DNA from: Patescibacteria group bacterium
GTDB lineage: Bacteria > Patescibacteriota > Patescibacteriia > UBA9934
DNA length: 15,211 nucleotides
Direction: 5' to 3'
Assembly: GCA_030916555.1 (NCBI GenBank)
Contig: JAUPWK010000006.1
Location: forward strand, 1-15,211
The stretch's first letter is position 1; every line of letters starts with the position of its first letter. Made by a program: the position numbers and the translations under genes. Below, in pieces: positions 1-6,820 of the stretch. The notes beneath the pieces were generated by a model that worked only from the letters and a program-made list of their open reading frames with translations, was not told the origin of the DNA and searched no databases.

Positions 1-392
1 AGGTAAACCGCGCCAATAATCGCTTCCATGGCATTGGCCAAAATATAGCGTCGCGCCTTAGAGTTCACATCTTTTTCTTCACCACGAGACAGGTACAAAT
101 ACGGCTCAACTCCTAACTTCTGGGCTAATTCAGACAAACTATCTCCATTCACAAGCGCTGATCGCCAAGTGGTAAGCTCGCCTTCTGGATTTGGATAGTT
201 GTTGTACAAATACTCGGTCACAACCAGCTCGAGAACGGCGTCTCCCAAAAATTCCAAACGTTCATTGTGCGCCAATGGAAAATCAGGGTGTTCATTCAGG
301 TATGAGCGGTGCACCACTGCTTGCTCAAGGTGACCGTCGGCCTTGTACGGAACCTTTATCAGTTCAGCGAGCTCTGCAATATTCTTCTGCAT
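1..392 (-). CDS. rnc: Ribonuclease III, N-terminal part (cut by window edge)
   Basis: This gene encodes a double-strand-specific endoribonuclease that matures rRNA precursors and cuts structured mRNAs. I translated it by hand from the minus strand; it begins with residues MQKNIAELAEL and runs off the left edge after about 130 residues, so only the catalytic domain is seen and the dsRNA-binding domain lies outside. The family signature NERLEFLGDAVL is at residues 43-54, giving metal-binding E47 and D51. The second catalytic block reads ILANAMEAIIGAVY (117-130): E123 is present but the usual Asp is Asn at N120. The start ATG lies 2 bases after the nusB stop and has no Shine-Dalgarno sequence, so the two genes are probably co-transcribed and translationally coupled. 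The identification is firm because the signature and length fit; the effect of N120 is unknown. Confidence 0.95.
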   Translation of the reverse strand, partial: MQKNIAELAELIKVPYKADGHLEQAVVHRSYLNEHPDFPLAHNERLEFLGDAVLELVVTEYLYNNYPNPEGELTTWRSALVNGDSLSELAQKLGVEPYLYLSRGEEKDVNSKARRYILANAMEAIIGAVY

Positions 393-394
393 AA

Positions 395-901
395 TTACGC
401 GGCAGGTTCAACTTTTTCTACAGCTTTCTTATCTTTATCAGCCTTCTTCTTCTCCATTTCGATATCGATTGGCTTTTTTACCCCTGCCTCAACATCAGCC
501 TTGTAAACAGCCCCAAGTACGCCATTTACAAATTTACCCGAGGCATCACCGCCAAATGTCTTACCAAGCTCAATCGCTTCGTTAATAGCAACGATAGAAG
601 GAATTGATTCATCAAACTTGAGCTCGTAAACACCCAGTCGCAAAACATTGCGATCAATGAGTGTCATGGTATCCACCGTCCAGTTCGGAGCGTGCTGGTT
701 TAGAAGCTCGTCGAGTTTCTCGCGGTGCTCAACCACGGCCTTTACCTGACGCTCGACGTAACCACCATCTTCAAAGTCGGGCGCGAATTCAGTCCGAACA
801 AATTGGACGATTTCATCAATCCCCTTTCCTTCGCCACCGCGAAAATCCCACTCATAGAGGGCTTGCATGGCCATGGTTCGGGCTAGGTGACGATTTGACA
901 T
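395..901 (-). CDS. nusB: Transcription antitermination protein NusB
   Basis: NusB pairs with NusE (S10) on boxA RNA to form antitermination complexes on rRNA operons. I chose the ATG at 901 (MSNRHLARTMAMQALYEWDF, 168 residues) because this is where the family normally begins; a TTG at 919 in the same frame would add six residues and fall inside the promoter. The N-terminal helix pattern (ARTMAMQALYEWDF) and the C-terminal block PSIVAINEAIELGKTFGG followed by KFVNGVLGAV are typical. The last 30 or so residues are a Lys/Ala/Glu-rich tail beyond the usual NusB fold. An extended -10 lies 8 bases upstream, so the mRNA may be leaderless. rnc follows directly, a logical pairing since both act on rRNA. 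Confidence 0.95.
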   Translation of the reverse strand: MSNRHLARTMAMQALYEWDFRGGEGKGIDEIVQFVRTEFAPDFEDGGYVERQVKAVVEHREKLDELLNQHAPNWTVDTMTLIDRNVLRLGVYELKFDESIPSIVAINEAIELGKTFGGDASGKFVNGVLGAVYKADVEAGVKKPIDIEMEKKKADKDKKAVEKVEPAA

Positions 902-909
902 ACGTCCGT

Positions 910-918
910 ATAGTAGCA
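910..918 (-). promoter_or_regulatory. Extended -10 promoter for nusB-rnc
   Basis: On the minus strand the bases read TGC-TACTAT, an extended -10 (TGn plus a 4-5/6 match), followed by only 8 bases before the nusB ATG. Transcription would start within about two bases of the start codon. A -35 at the right spacing (CTTTTG, 933-938) is poor and lies inside the rpmF terminator stem. The call is an inference from spacing and sequence. Confidence 0.5.
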
Positions 919-926
919 AACCTGGT

Positions 927-964
927 AAAAAACAAAAGGTCCCGACTGGGACCTTTTGTTTTTT
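927..964 (-). terminator. Intrinsic terminator of rpmF, symmetrical
   Basis: A perfect hairpin has left arm AACAAAAGGTCCC (931-943), a four-base loop GACT and right arm GGGACCTTTTGTT (948-960). Flanking A4 and T4 can lengthen the stem to 17 pairs. The A-rich and T-rich flanks make it work in both directions. It overlaps the last codon region of rpmF and sits just upstream of the nusB promoter. Confidence 0.9.
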
Positions 965-1220
965 AGCTCTTTACTTCAGAAGCGGCAGGTGCTGCTTTCT
1001 TGGACTTTTTAGCTTTCTTCACTAAAGTCTTTTCAACTTCCTTCATGCCGGTTGCCTTAACAGAACGATCAGCATAAGCGCCGCAAGCCTTACAGGCGCG
1101 GTGTGGCAAAAGTGGGGCTTCGCACTTGGCGCACTTGGTAACCGCAATCTGCTTCAAAGCATGATGGGAGCGGCGGCGGCGAACCTTAGAGCGGGAGCTA
1201 CGAAATGATGGCAATGGCAT
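963..1220 (-). CDS. rpmF: 50S ribosomal protein bL32
   Basis: This is a small basic protein of the large ribosomal subunit. The 85-residue product starts MPLPSFRSSRSKVRRRRSHH, and has the zinc-ribbon Cys pattern C30-x2-C33 and C43-x2-C46 with LPHRAC between, as in the zinc-binding form of bL32. The family is usually about 55-60 residues. Here a Lys/Ala-rich tail of roughly 25 residues (KKAKKSKKAAPAASEVKS) is added. The usual bacterial neighbours (DUF177/YceD, plsX) are absent; instead nusB-rnc follow behind a terminator. No Shine-Dalgarno sequence precedes the ATG. Confidence 0.95.
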   Translation of the reverse strand: MPLPSFRSSRSKVRRRRSHHALKQIAVTKCAKCEAPLLPHRACKACGAYADRSVKATGMKEVEKTLVKKAKKSKKAAPAASEVKS

Positions 1221-1242
1221 AGGAAAGCTACTTTATTTGGGG

Positions 1243-1270
1243 TATTTATCGGTCCTGAGGCCAAAAACAA
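1243..1270 (-). promoter_or_regulatory. Possible rpmF promoter
   Basis: On the minus strand TTGTTT (1265-1270) is followed by 16 bases and TAAATA (1243-1248), giving a leader of about 15-20 bases before the rpmF ATG. A second candidate -10, TAAAGT, lies 9 bases before the ATG and would give a nearly leaderless mRNA. Both are weak matches. Confidence 0.35.
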
Positions 1271-1312
1271 GGCTCAAACAAATAAAACCAATTCGCGAGT
1301 AGTCTAGCCAAA

Positions 1313-1341
1313 TTGACCAAATCCGTCAAGTTCGTTAGCAT
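1313..1341 (+). promoter_or_regulatory. Sigma-70 type promoter of the first GC-rich orphan gene
   Basis: TTGACC (1313-1318), a 17-base spacer and TAGCAT (1336-1341). Predicted transcription start is near 1348, which is the first base of a small perfect hairpin. It diverges from rpmF. Confidence 0.65.
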
Positions 1342-1347
1342 GTCTCC

Positions 1348-1373
1348 CTGGCATTTGCCAGAAGGAGGCTCCT
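1348..1373 (+). promoter_or_regulatory. 5'-end hairpin and strong ribosome binding site
   Basis: CTGGC-ATTT-GCCAG (1348-1361) is a perfect hairpin at the predicted 5' end of the mRNA. It is followed at once by GAAGGAGG (1361-1368), a near-perfect Shine-Dalgarno sequence, which is itself half of the palindrome AGGAG-G-CTCCT. The Shine-Dalgarno spacing points to the codon at 1374, which is ATC. A 5' hairpin of this kind often protects mRNA from decay; that role here is inference. Confidence 0.6.
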
Positions 1374-2294
1374 ATCGACACTTCGCTCGAGTCAATTCAC
1401 CCCCCTACCACCATCAACGTTCACCTGACTGTGGATGGGCGCACCCCACGAGTCGGGCTGGACGTGACCTGGATCGTTCCCGGTGAGCTCTACGCCGTGT
1501 ACCGCGACAACACGGAATACAGGATCGCTGCCGGTGAGATTCACGCCACTACCCTCGACGGCGACGAGATTCCCGTTGGTGTAGGTGAAGGCGGCTTGCA
1601 CTTCCCTTCCCGCTACCGGAAAGGGCTCTACTCGGCACGACGGGCCTGGGGTCACAAGCTCGTCGATCTGGATCACTTCGATCCCGAACGGAAGGGTCAG
1701 TTCGAGCGTCGTGCGGACGTGCTCGAAGCGCGCCGCGAAAAGCTCACGCGCTGGCAGAAGGCCACGCGAGAGCTCATCAACCTGCACCTCGAGCTCATCC
1801 GTGCGTCACGGGAGTGGGCAGAGCGAGCCCGCAACAGCCAGACGCAGTCTGGTGCGTATGCGCTCGTGACCCGACTCGAACAGGTGCGGTGTCGGCCATT
1901 CAACTTCGCCTTCAAGCGGATCGTCAATGATCTGCACACCGGCAATCCGGATAACGTCTTGGCGTACTGCGACATCACAACGGAACGCCACCGGCTGGAA
2001 AGCCTCATGAGCCTCGTGAGCGAAGCTGTGGAACGCGTCGGGCGTCACAAGGAAGATCCGAGCGTCACGATCGGACGAATCTTCCCTCAGCCTACCCGAC
2101 AAACACACGCCCAAACGTTGAGGACTGCTATCACAGCGCTCGGAATGGCTGGAGCCCAGATCGAGACCGATCTGGCTCGGCCCATTCGAACCCTCGAAGC
2201 AGCCTGTGACGAGCTCGAGACCGGCACCCTCCGCAACACGAAGACCATCCTGAGCGACGCACTGATCGGGCTCGATCATGCGCTCCGGATCTAG
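1374..2294 (+). CDS. Hypothetical protein, GC-rich orphan gene, probable ATC start
   Basis: I do not recognise this protein (306 residues if started at 1374). Its first third looks like a beta-rich domain (INVHLTVDGRTPRVGLDV, VTWIVPGELYAVYRDNTEY); a charged helical, possibly coiled-coil stretch rich in Arg and Glu follows (roughly residues 105-160), then an all-helical C-terminal half. There is no signal peptide or membrane segment. The first conventional start in frame is GTG at 1431, but it has no ribosome binding site and the coding-like frame continues upstream to a stop at 1314. The only codon at correct distance (5 bases) from GAAGGAGG is ATC at 1374. Base composition is clearly higher in GC than its neighbours (39 of 60 at 1681-1740, against 29 of 60 in gyrA at 4561-4620), with CTC, GAG and CGC-type codons. 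It has its own promoter and terminator and is not in an operon. Confidence 0.75.
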   Translation: MDTSLESIHPPTTINVHLTVDGRTPRVGLDVTWIVPGELYAVYRDNTEYRIAAGEIHATTLDGDEIPVGVGEGGLHFPSRYRKGLYSARRAWGHKLVDLDHFDPERKGQFERRADVLEARREKLTRWQKATRELINLHLELIRASREWAERARNSQTQSGAYALVTRLEQVRCRPFNFAFKRIVNDLHTGNPDNVLAYCDITTERHRLESLMSLVSEAVERVGRHKEDPSVTIGRIFPQPTRQTHAQTLRTAITALGMAGAQIETDLARPIRTLEAACDELETGTLRNTKTILSDALIGLDHALRI

Positions 2295-2306
2295 TCGAAA
2301 CGCAAA

Positions 2307-2359
2307 ACCCCGTCCATGCTCCTGGCCGACTGCCAGAAGTGGACGGGGTCTTCTTATTT
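2307..2359 (+). terminator. Two-tier intrinsic terminator shared by the orphan gene and gyrA
   Basis: The outer stem is ACCCCGTCCA (2307-2316) with TGGACGGGGT (2340-2349). An inner stem CTGGC (2322-2326) with GCCAG (2332-2336) sits inside the loop. The plus-strand tail is CTTCTTATTT. On the minus strand the hairpin is followed by TTTTGCGTTT, so it can also end the converging gyrA transcript. Confidence 0.9.
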
Positions 2360-2370
2360 ATGTGCTGAGA

Positions 2371-4884
2371 TTATTTAGCCTCAGGTTCAACCTCTGGGTC
2401 ATTGCTTACAAGTGTTGCGGTAGCCACTTTGTCATCCGCAGTCTTGAAGCGCATCACCTTCACGCCCTGCGTAGCACGTCCAAGCTCTGACACGGTTGTT
2501 ACCGGGGTACGGATGACCTGTCCGGCCACGGACACCACCAACAAGTCACGAGCATCTTTCTTAGCAACCACACGACCAGACACCAGCTTGCCAGTCTTGG
2601 CAGTAATTTGCGCAGTCTTGATACCGCTGCCACCTCTGCCCTGGAGACCGTATTCATTTACGTCTGTACGCTTACCGTAACCGTTCTCCATGATGATGAG
2701 CAGCTGGTTGCCAGCCTTAACTTCATCTTGTGTTACCACCTCCATGCCCACAATATAATCCTCACCCTTAAGCTTCATACCGCGTACGCCAGCCGCCACA
2801 CGGCCCATGGCACGGACGTCATCTTCAGTGAAGCGAATGGACTGACCGTTGGCAGATACCAGCAAGACATCATCCTTACCGGTAGTGGTTTTCACCCACT
2901 CCAAACTGTCGCCGTCATTCAGCTTAATAGCAATCAAGCCAGAGCGACGCACATTCTCAAAATCATCAATGGAAGTCTTCTTAATGGTACCGCGAGCCGT
3001 CACCATCATGATGTACTTGGCCTTATCTTTCTTAGGATCTCCACAGAGTACGGTGGTGACCTTTTCCCCTGGACCAAGTTCCAAGAAGTTTACAATTGCC
3101 TGACCTTTCGCCGTACGAGAAGCCTCAGGAATTTCGTAAGCCTTCAAACGGAAAACCCGACCACGGGAAGTGAAGAACATCATGTCTTGGTGGGTGGTTG
3201 TAGAGAACACCGCCTCAACCGAATCCTCTTCTTTGGTCGTAAGACCCATAACTCCCTTACCACCACGGTGCTGCGCGGCGAAGGCATCAGAGGCAAGGCG
3301 CTTGATGTAACCGTCTTTTGTCATCATGACCACTGCCTGAGCGTCGGGAATCAAATCCTCCATGGAGAATTCTTTTACCCCCGACTTCACAATCTTGGTG
3401 CGGCGCTCATCGCCGTACTTTTCCATGAGCTCCTTGATTTCCCCACGGATGACTGCCAACATTTTCTTTTCTGACTTCAAGATAGCTTCCAACTCTTCCT
3501 TGATGGCCATCTTTTCTTTGTACTCCTGCTCAATGCGCATGACCTCAAGGTTGGCGAGCGCCTGCAAACGCATTTCCAGAATCGCCACGGCCTGACGTTC
3601 GGTCATCTTGAATTTCTTAATCAAGTTACCGCGCGCCTCATCTTTATCTGCCGACTTTTTAATGACAGCAATAATCTCATCGATATTCTTGAGCGCAATG
3701 CGCAAGCCTTCCAAAATATGAAGGCGATCCAAAATCCGATCGAGCTCAAATTGTGTTCGGCGTCGAACCACAACCTGACGGTGCTTGATGTGCTCCTCTA
3801 AGAGCTGCTTCAAGTTCAGGATTCTTGGCTGAATACCATCAACAAGCGCCAAAACGTTATAGTGGAACGACGTCTGGAGTGGCGTCATCTGGTACAACAT
3901 GTTGAGCACCTTTCGAGGGTATGAGTCCTTTTTGAGTTCAATCACAATCCGCACACCCTCTTTGTTGGACTCATCACGCAAGTCGCGAATGCCCTCAATC
4001 TTTTTCTCTCGCACCAGATCAGCAATCTTCTCTAAGAGCGATGACTTGTTCACCATGTACGGAATCTCCGTCACGATAATCTGGTGATTGTCTTTTTTGC
4101 CCTCCATGATATCTGCCTTGGCTCGGCAAACCACTCCCCCACGACCAGTGCTATACGCGACCTTCAAATCTGAGGCGCCGTACACAATTCCACCGGTTGG
4201 AAAATCTGGACCCGGAACAAATTCCATGAGCTCATCAATGCTGATCTCAGGGTTATCAATCAAAGCTAAAGTCGCGGTACACACTTCCTTCACGTTGTGT
4301 GGAGGAATGTTCGTAGCCATACCCACCGCAATTCCAAGCATGCCGTTCACGAGCAAGTTTGGAAGTTTGGCTGGCAATACGAGTGGTTCATCATGCTGAC
4401 CGTCGTAGTTTTTACCAAAATTAACCGTGTCTTTTTCAATATCAACCAAAAGCTCTTCAGCGATACTTGAAAGTTTTGCCTCAGTGTAACGCATGGCGGC
4501 CGCAGCATCGCCGTCCATTGAACCAAAGTTACCCTGACCGTTTACAAGCGGATAGCGGTAAGAAAAATCCTGGGCCATGCGCACCATGGATTCGTAAATT
4601 GCAAAATCTCCGTGTGGGTGATATTTGGCCATCACTTCACCAACCACGTTAGCAGACTTACGGAAGCGAGCGTTCGCGCGCAAACCAATCGTCCACATAG
4701 CGTACAAGATACGACGATGCACAGGCTTCATGCCGTCACGTACATCTGGCAAGGCACGGGAGACAATCACGGACATGGCGTAATCAAGATACGCCCGGCG
4801 CATTTCTTCAGTAATGCTCTGTTCTTTGATAATACCAACGGGAAGAAGGTCGGCAGACAGCTGGTCGTTTGGTTTGTTGGCCAT
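2371..4884 (-). CDS. gyrA: DNA gyrase subunit A
   Basis: GyrA breaks and rejoins DNA in the A2B2 gyrase that introduces negative supercoils. The 837-residue product has the normal length. The catalytic Tyr is Y133 in AAMRYTEAKLS, and the quinolone-region motif KYHPHGDFAIYE spans residues 87-98. The C-terminal beta-pinwheel repeats follow, with a GyrA box at 538-544 reading QHRGGKG, one residue off the consensus Q-R/K-RGG-R/K-G; this box supports gyrase rather than ParC. The residues matching E. coli S83 and D87 are F94 and E98. gyrB is not adjacent. It is the last gene of a four-gene minus-strand unit, 3 bases after the preceding stop, and has no Shine-Dalgarno sequence. The tail ends in an acidic PEVEPEAK. 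Confidence 0.97.
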   Translation of the reverse strand: MANKPNDQLSADLLPVGIIKEQSITEEMRRAYLDYAMSVIVSRALPDVRDGMKPVHRRILYAMWTIGLRANARFRKSANVVGEVMAKYHPHGDFAIYESMVRMAQDFSYRYPLVNGQGNFGSMDGDAAAAMRYTEAKLSSIAEELLVDIEKDTVNFGKNYDGQHDEPLVLPAKLPNLLVNGMLGIAVGMATNIPPHNVKEVCTATLALIDNPEISIDELMEFVPGPDFPTGGIVYGASDLKVAYSTGRGGVVCRAKADIMEGKKDNHQIIVTEIPYMVNKSSLLEKIADLVREKKIEGIRDLRDESNKEGVRIVIELKKDSYPRKVLNMLYQMTPLQTSFHYNVLALVDGIQPRILNLKQLLEEHIKHRQVVVRRRTQFELDRILDRLHILEGLRIALKNIDEIIAVIKKSADKDEARGNLIKKFKMTERQAVAILEMRLQALANLEVMRIEQEYKEKMAIKEELEAILKSEKKMLAVIRGEIKELMEKYGDERRTKIVKSGVKEFSMEDLIPDAQAVVMMTKDGYIKRLASDAFAAQHRGGKGVMGLTTKEEDSVEAVFSTTTHQDMMFFTSRGRVFRLKAYEIPEASRTAKGQAIVNFLELGPGEKVTTVLCGDPKKDKAKYIMMVTARGTIKKTSIDDFENVRRSGLIAIKLNDGDSLEWVKTTTGKDDVLLVSANGQSIRFTEDDVRAMGRVAAGVRGMKLKGEDYIVGMEVVTQDEVKAGNQLLIIMENGYGKRTDVNEYGLQGRGGSGIKTAQITAKTGKLVSGRVVAKKDARDLLVVSVAGQVIRTPVTTVSELGRATQGVKVMRFKTADDKVATATLVSNDPEVEPEAK

Positions 4885-4887
4885 ACA

Positions 4888-5256
4888 TTAATTGGTTGCA
4901 GCAGGAGTTTCAGTTTGAGTATCAGCCGTTATCTCGGCCTTCATGGTTTCTGTCACCTGATCAAGCACCTGATCCTTGGCTTGCTGTTTGGCAAGCATGT
5001 CTTTTACGAGTGCCTCCATAGCCGCTACACCATCATCTTGAACTTCTGGATCAATGGTCGTAGCAGCGTTTACACGTTCTGTAACCTGAGCGAACTCGGC
5101 CTGTGCCCCGCGATCAGCCGCGTATCTGGCAAACGTCATCTTAATCTGCAAACCCCAAACACCAAGCACAAGGAGCAGTCCCGCCCCCACCAACACGTAA
5201 AAGCGTTGACGATGGTGTGGCGGATTGTGTTTTAAAATGAGACGTTCGTCAGACAT
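4888..5256 (-). CDS. Single-pass membrane protein of unknown function
   Basis: I do not recognise this 122-residue protein. A short basic N-terminus (RLILKHNPPHHRQR) is followed by one hydrophobic segment at about residues 19-36 (FYVLVGAGLLLVLGVWGL). The rest is a hydrophilic, mostly helical domain rich in Ala, Glu and Gln, ending in a Thr/Ala-rich tail. The positive-inside rule suggests the N-terminus is cytoplasmic and the helical part is outside. It lies 3 bases upstream of gyrA and 3 bases downstream of the MBL-like gene, so it is co-transcribed with both. No Shine-Dalgarno sequence is seen. Confidence 0.8.
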   Translation of the reverse strand: MSDERLILKHNPPHHRQRFYVLVGAGLLLVLGVWGLQIKMTFARYAADRGAQAEFAQVTERVNAATTIDPEVQDDGVAAMEALVKDMLAKQQAKDQVLDQVTETMKAEITADTQTETPAATN

Positions 5257-5259
5257 AAG

Positions 5260-5895
5260 CTATTGTGACAAAAGAATCATCTTCATGTCCTCTTCCGGTA
5301 GACCGGCACGAGTGATCTTAAGCTTCGGTACCTCTTCAGACTGACAGCCAAGCTCCCGCTTTAAGGCATCCACCGTGTCATACGTAGATGACCCGACATA
5401 GGAAGCAATAACGAGTCTTGGTTCAATCTGCGCCACCACCTCAGCGGCCTGAGTTGCAGACATAACGTCTTGTCCACCAGCAGGAACGATAAGAATATCA
5501 ATCGGACCAAGTGCTTCAACGTCAGCTGCAGACAGCGCTCGATCAAGAGCACCGAGCCAGGCAACGCGCATACCCTCAGCATCAAAACGATAAATGGTAT
5601 GCGGTGTGCCATCCTTTTTTGGGGCATGCACGCCCGTTACGAACACGCCTTGAATTTCAAATTCGCCCGCGTGCGTCACCACAAATGTCTTCCTCCCTTC
5701 TTCTGGATGTTCTGGAGAAATTGCAGACAAATTATTGGTGTCCTTACCTGCGTGAGACTGTACTACAATTGAAGCTTCAAGTGGCTTAAACTTCACTTCT
5801 GTACTTGTAAAAGGATTTGTCACCAAGGTCACCTCAGCCTGTGCTGGTTTTGACGTCATCGTAAAGCTTCCCAAACCATTCCAAGAAATTTGCAT
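5260..5895 (-). CDS. Degenerate MBL-fold (UlaG/COG2220-like) protein
   Basis: The 211-residue product has the overall plan of the UlaG-like branch of the metallo-beta-lactamase superfamily: a start like MQISWNGLGSFTM, a strand VTLVTNPF, a GEFEIQGVFVTGV block (about residues 77-89), a strand MRVAWLGALDRAL, then PIDILIVPAGG and MSATQAAEVVAQIEPRLVI. Active members bind two metals through HxHxDH and further His residues. Here the first block is SHAGKDTNN and the late MHY-type His is replaced (ASYVGSS), so at least most ligands are gone. I infer a non-catalytic or altered-metal protein, perhaps binding a ligand or partner. It sits in the gyrA unit, 14 bases after the upstream gene; a weak AGGGGG precedes the ATG. 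Confidence 0.75.
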   Translation of the reverse strand: MQISWNGLGSFTMTSKPAQAEVTLVTNPFTSTEVKFKPLEASIVVQSHAGKDTNNLSAISPEHPEEGRKTFVVTHAGEFEIQGVFVTGVHAPKKDGTPHTIYRFDAEGMRVAWLGALDRALSAADVEALGPIDILIVPAGGQDVMSATQAAEVVAQIEPRLVIASYVGSSTYDTVDALKRELGCQSEEVPKLKITRAGLPEEDMKMILLSQ

Positions 5896-5909
5896 AGTCG
5901 CCCCCTAGT

Positions 5910-6596
5910 TTACCCTTGTTCGTCAGCTTCTTCAAGCACCGTTGTCCAGTGGGCGATCTCTTGTTTAATTTCATCTTCTAACGGATCCCGCTCAACAATT
6001 GACCAACCCTCCTCAAACTGATCGGCTTTGCCCTTAATCTCATCAGCATACGACATGTCGCGCTCCGCCATACCGCGCAGCTGATCAATCAATTGCTGGA
6101 GTCGATCCTCCTCTTGCTTCCAACGGGCCACAAGTTCATCGAAATTTTGCTGACGCTCTTTCGCGCGATCATCGCACTGTTTATTCAAAACGTCGTGAGC
6201 AGCTAAAATAGCTTGCTCAACCTGATACCGCTCAGTAGCCTCAAGATCGCGCTCAAAAAGTTTACTATTCACATAATCCATGACGTGGACTCCGCTCTCC
6301 ACCATTTTCTGGACCTTCTCCGCCACCGCGCCCTCGAGACGCTTGACCACTTCAGCCTGCAAGCGCTGCTCTTCATCCTGAGCACACAGCTCAAGATACG
6401 CTTTTCTATACGGAAACTCTTTTTTTCCAATTAAAATTAAGGCCTGACGAATCTGGCGTTCTGTAACCACTTCACTTGCTGATAGCTCTTCGTAAAGCTT
6501 CTTCGCCTCTTCTACCACTTCTAGCGGCGTGAGCGGCACCAACTTATCGATTGAAATTTTAAATTCTTGCAAGAGATATTCATGAGGATGAGGCAT
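5910..6596 (-). CDS. Helical, coiled-coil-rich protein of unknown function
   Basis: I do not recognise this 228-residue protein. It begins MPHPHEYLLQEFKISIDKLV and is almost wholly helical and charged. The part from about residue 70 to 215 is rich in Glu, Gln, Lys and Arg with heptad-like spacing of Leu, Ile and Val, consistent with coiled coil. There are two Cys (in ELCAQD and NKQCDDR), no signal peptide and no membrane segment. It is the first gene of the unit that ends with gyrA. The ATG has no Shine-Dalgarno sequence and lies 8 bases after a -10-like TAAACT. Confidence 0.8.
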   Translation of the reverse strand: MPHPHEYLLQEFKISIDKLVPLTPLEVVEEAKKLYEELSASEVVTERQIRQALILIGKKEFPYRKAYLELCAQDEEQRLQAEVVKRLEGAVAEKVQKMVESGVHVMDYVNSKLFERDLEATERYQVEQAILAAHDVLNKQCDDRAKERQQNFDELVARWKQEEDRLQQLIDQLRGMAERDMSYADEIKGKADQFEEGWSIVERDPLEDEIKQEIAHWTTVLEEADEQG

Positions 6597-6604
6597 ATGG
6601 CAGT

Positions 6605-6610
6605 AGTTTA
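6605..6610 (-). promoter_or_regulatory. Likely -10 box of the gyrA unit
   Basis: On the minus strand TAAACT lies 8 bases before the ATG at 6596, so the mRNA would start at or next to the start codon. No good -35 is found at 16-18 bases. The box lies inside the near-palindrome AGTAAACT. Inference from spacing only. Confidence 0.4.
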
Positions 6611-6626
6611 CTACAAAAAACCAAAA

Positions 6627-6658
6627 ACCCGCGGCTAAGCGGATTTGACTTCACGTCA
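6627..6658 (-). promoter_or_regulatory. Two small hairpins, the second terminator-like, before the gyrA unit
   Basis: Reading the minus strand, TGAC-GTGAA-GTCA (6658-6646) is followed by ATCCGC-TTAGCC-GCGGGT (6644-6627) and then TTTTGG-TTTTTT. The second hairpin with its U-rich tail looks like an intrinsic terminator. It could end read-through from the upstream gene or act as an attenuator of the gyrA unit, if a promoter lies before it (TTGGAT-16-TAACCT is a weak candidate). Confidence 0.45.
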
Positions 6659-6730
6659 GGTTAATCGTTTTTCGTAATCATCCAACCAAGATAACAAACT
6701 CACATTGAGCTGAATCTTTCAAAAACAAAA

Positions 6731-6754
6731 CGACACCCGGATTTCCGGATGTCG
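6731..6754 (-). terminator. Intrinsic terminator of the second GC-rich orphan gene
   Basis: On the minus strand CGACATCCGG-AAAT-CCGGGTGTCG is a 10-pair stem with one G-T pair, followed by TTTTGTTTTT. It lies about 97 bases after the stop codon. Confidence 0.9.
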
Positions 6755-6776
6755 CGAGACGCGCCGAGCGTATCGA

Positions 6777-6820
6777 GTCCGCTTCGCGGACGAGAGCCAA
6801 GGACTAAGGGTCCAAGGCTC
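6777..6820 (-). repeat. Tandem hairpins in the 3' untranslated region
   Basis: On the minus strand, hairpin one (6820-6794) is GAGCC-TT-GGAC-CCTTA-GTCC-TT-GGCTC, with two helices separated by a symmetric TT/TT loop. Hairpin two (6791-6777) is GTCCGC-GAA-GCGGAC. The stretch 6794-6840 also holds several copies of CCAAGG or CCAAG. These come before the terminator, so they would form part of the mRNA 3' end. Confidence 0.6.

Noticed and set aside
1340..1486. ATG at 1340 opening a 48-codon frame before the first orphan gene
   Set aside because: The ATG overlaps the -10 box, so it would not be transcribed from the promoter found, and the frame differs from that of the gene.
2608..3474. Plus-strand open frame of 288 codons opposite gyrA
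   Set aside because: It lies wholly antisense to a clear gyrA with conserved motifs, has no promoter or ribosome binding site and its translation has no recognisable domain.
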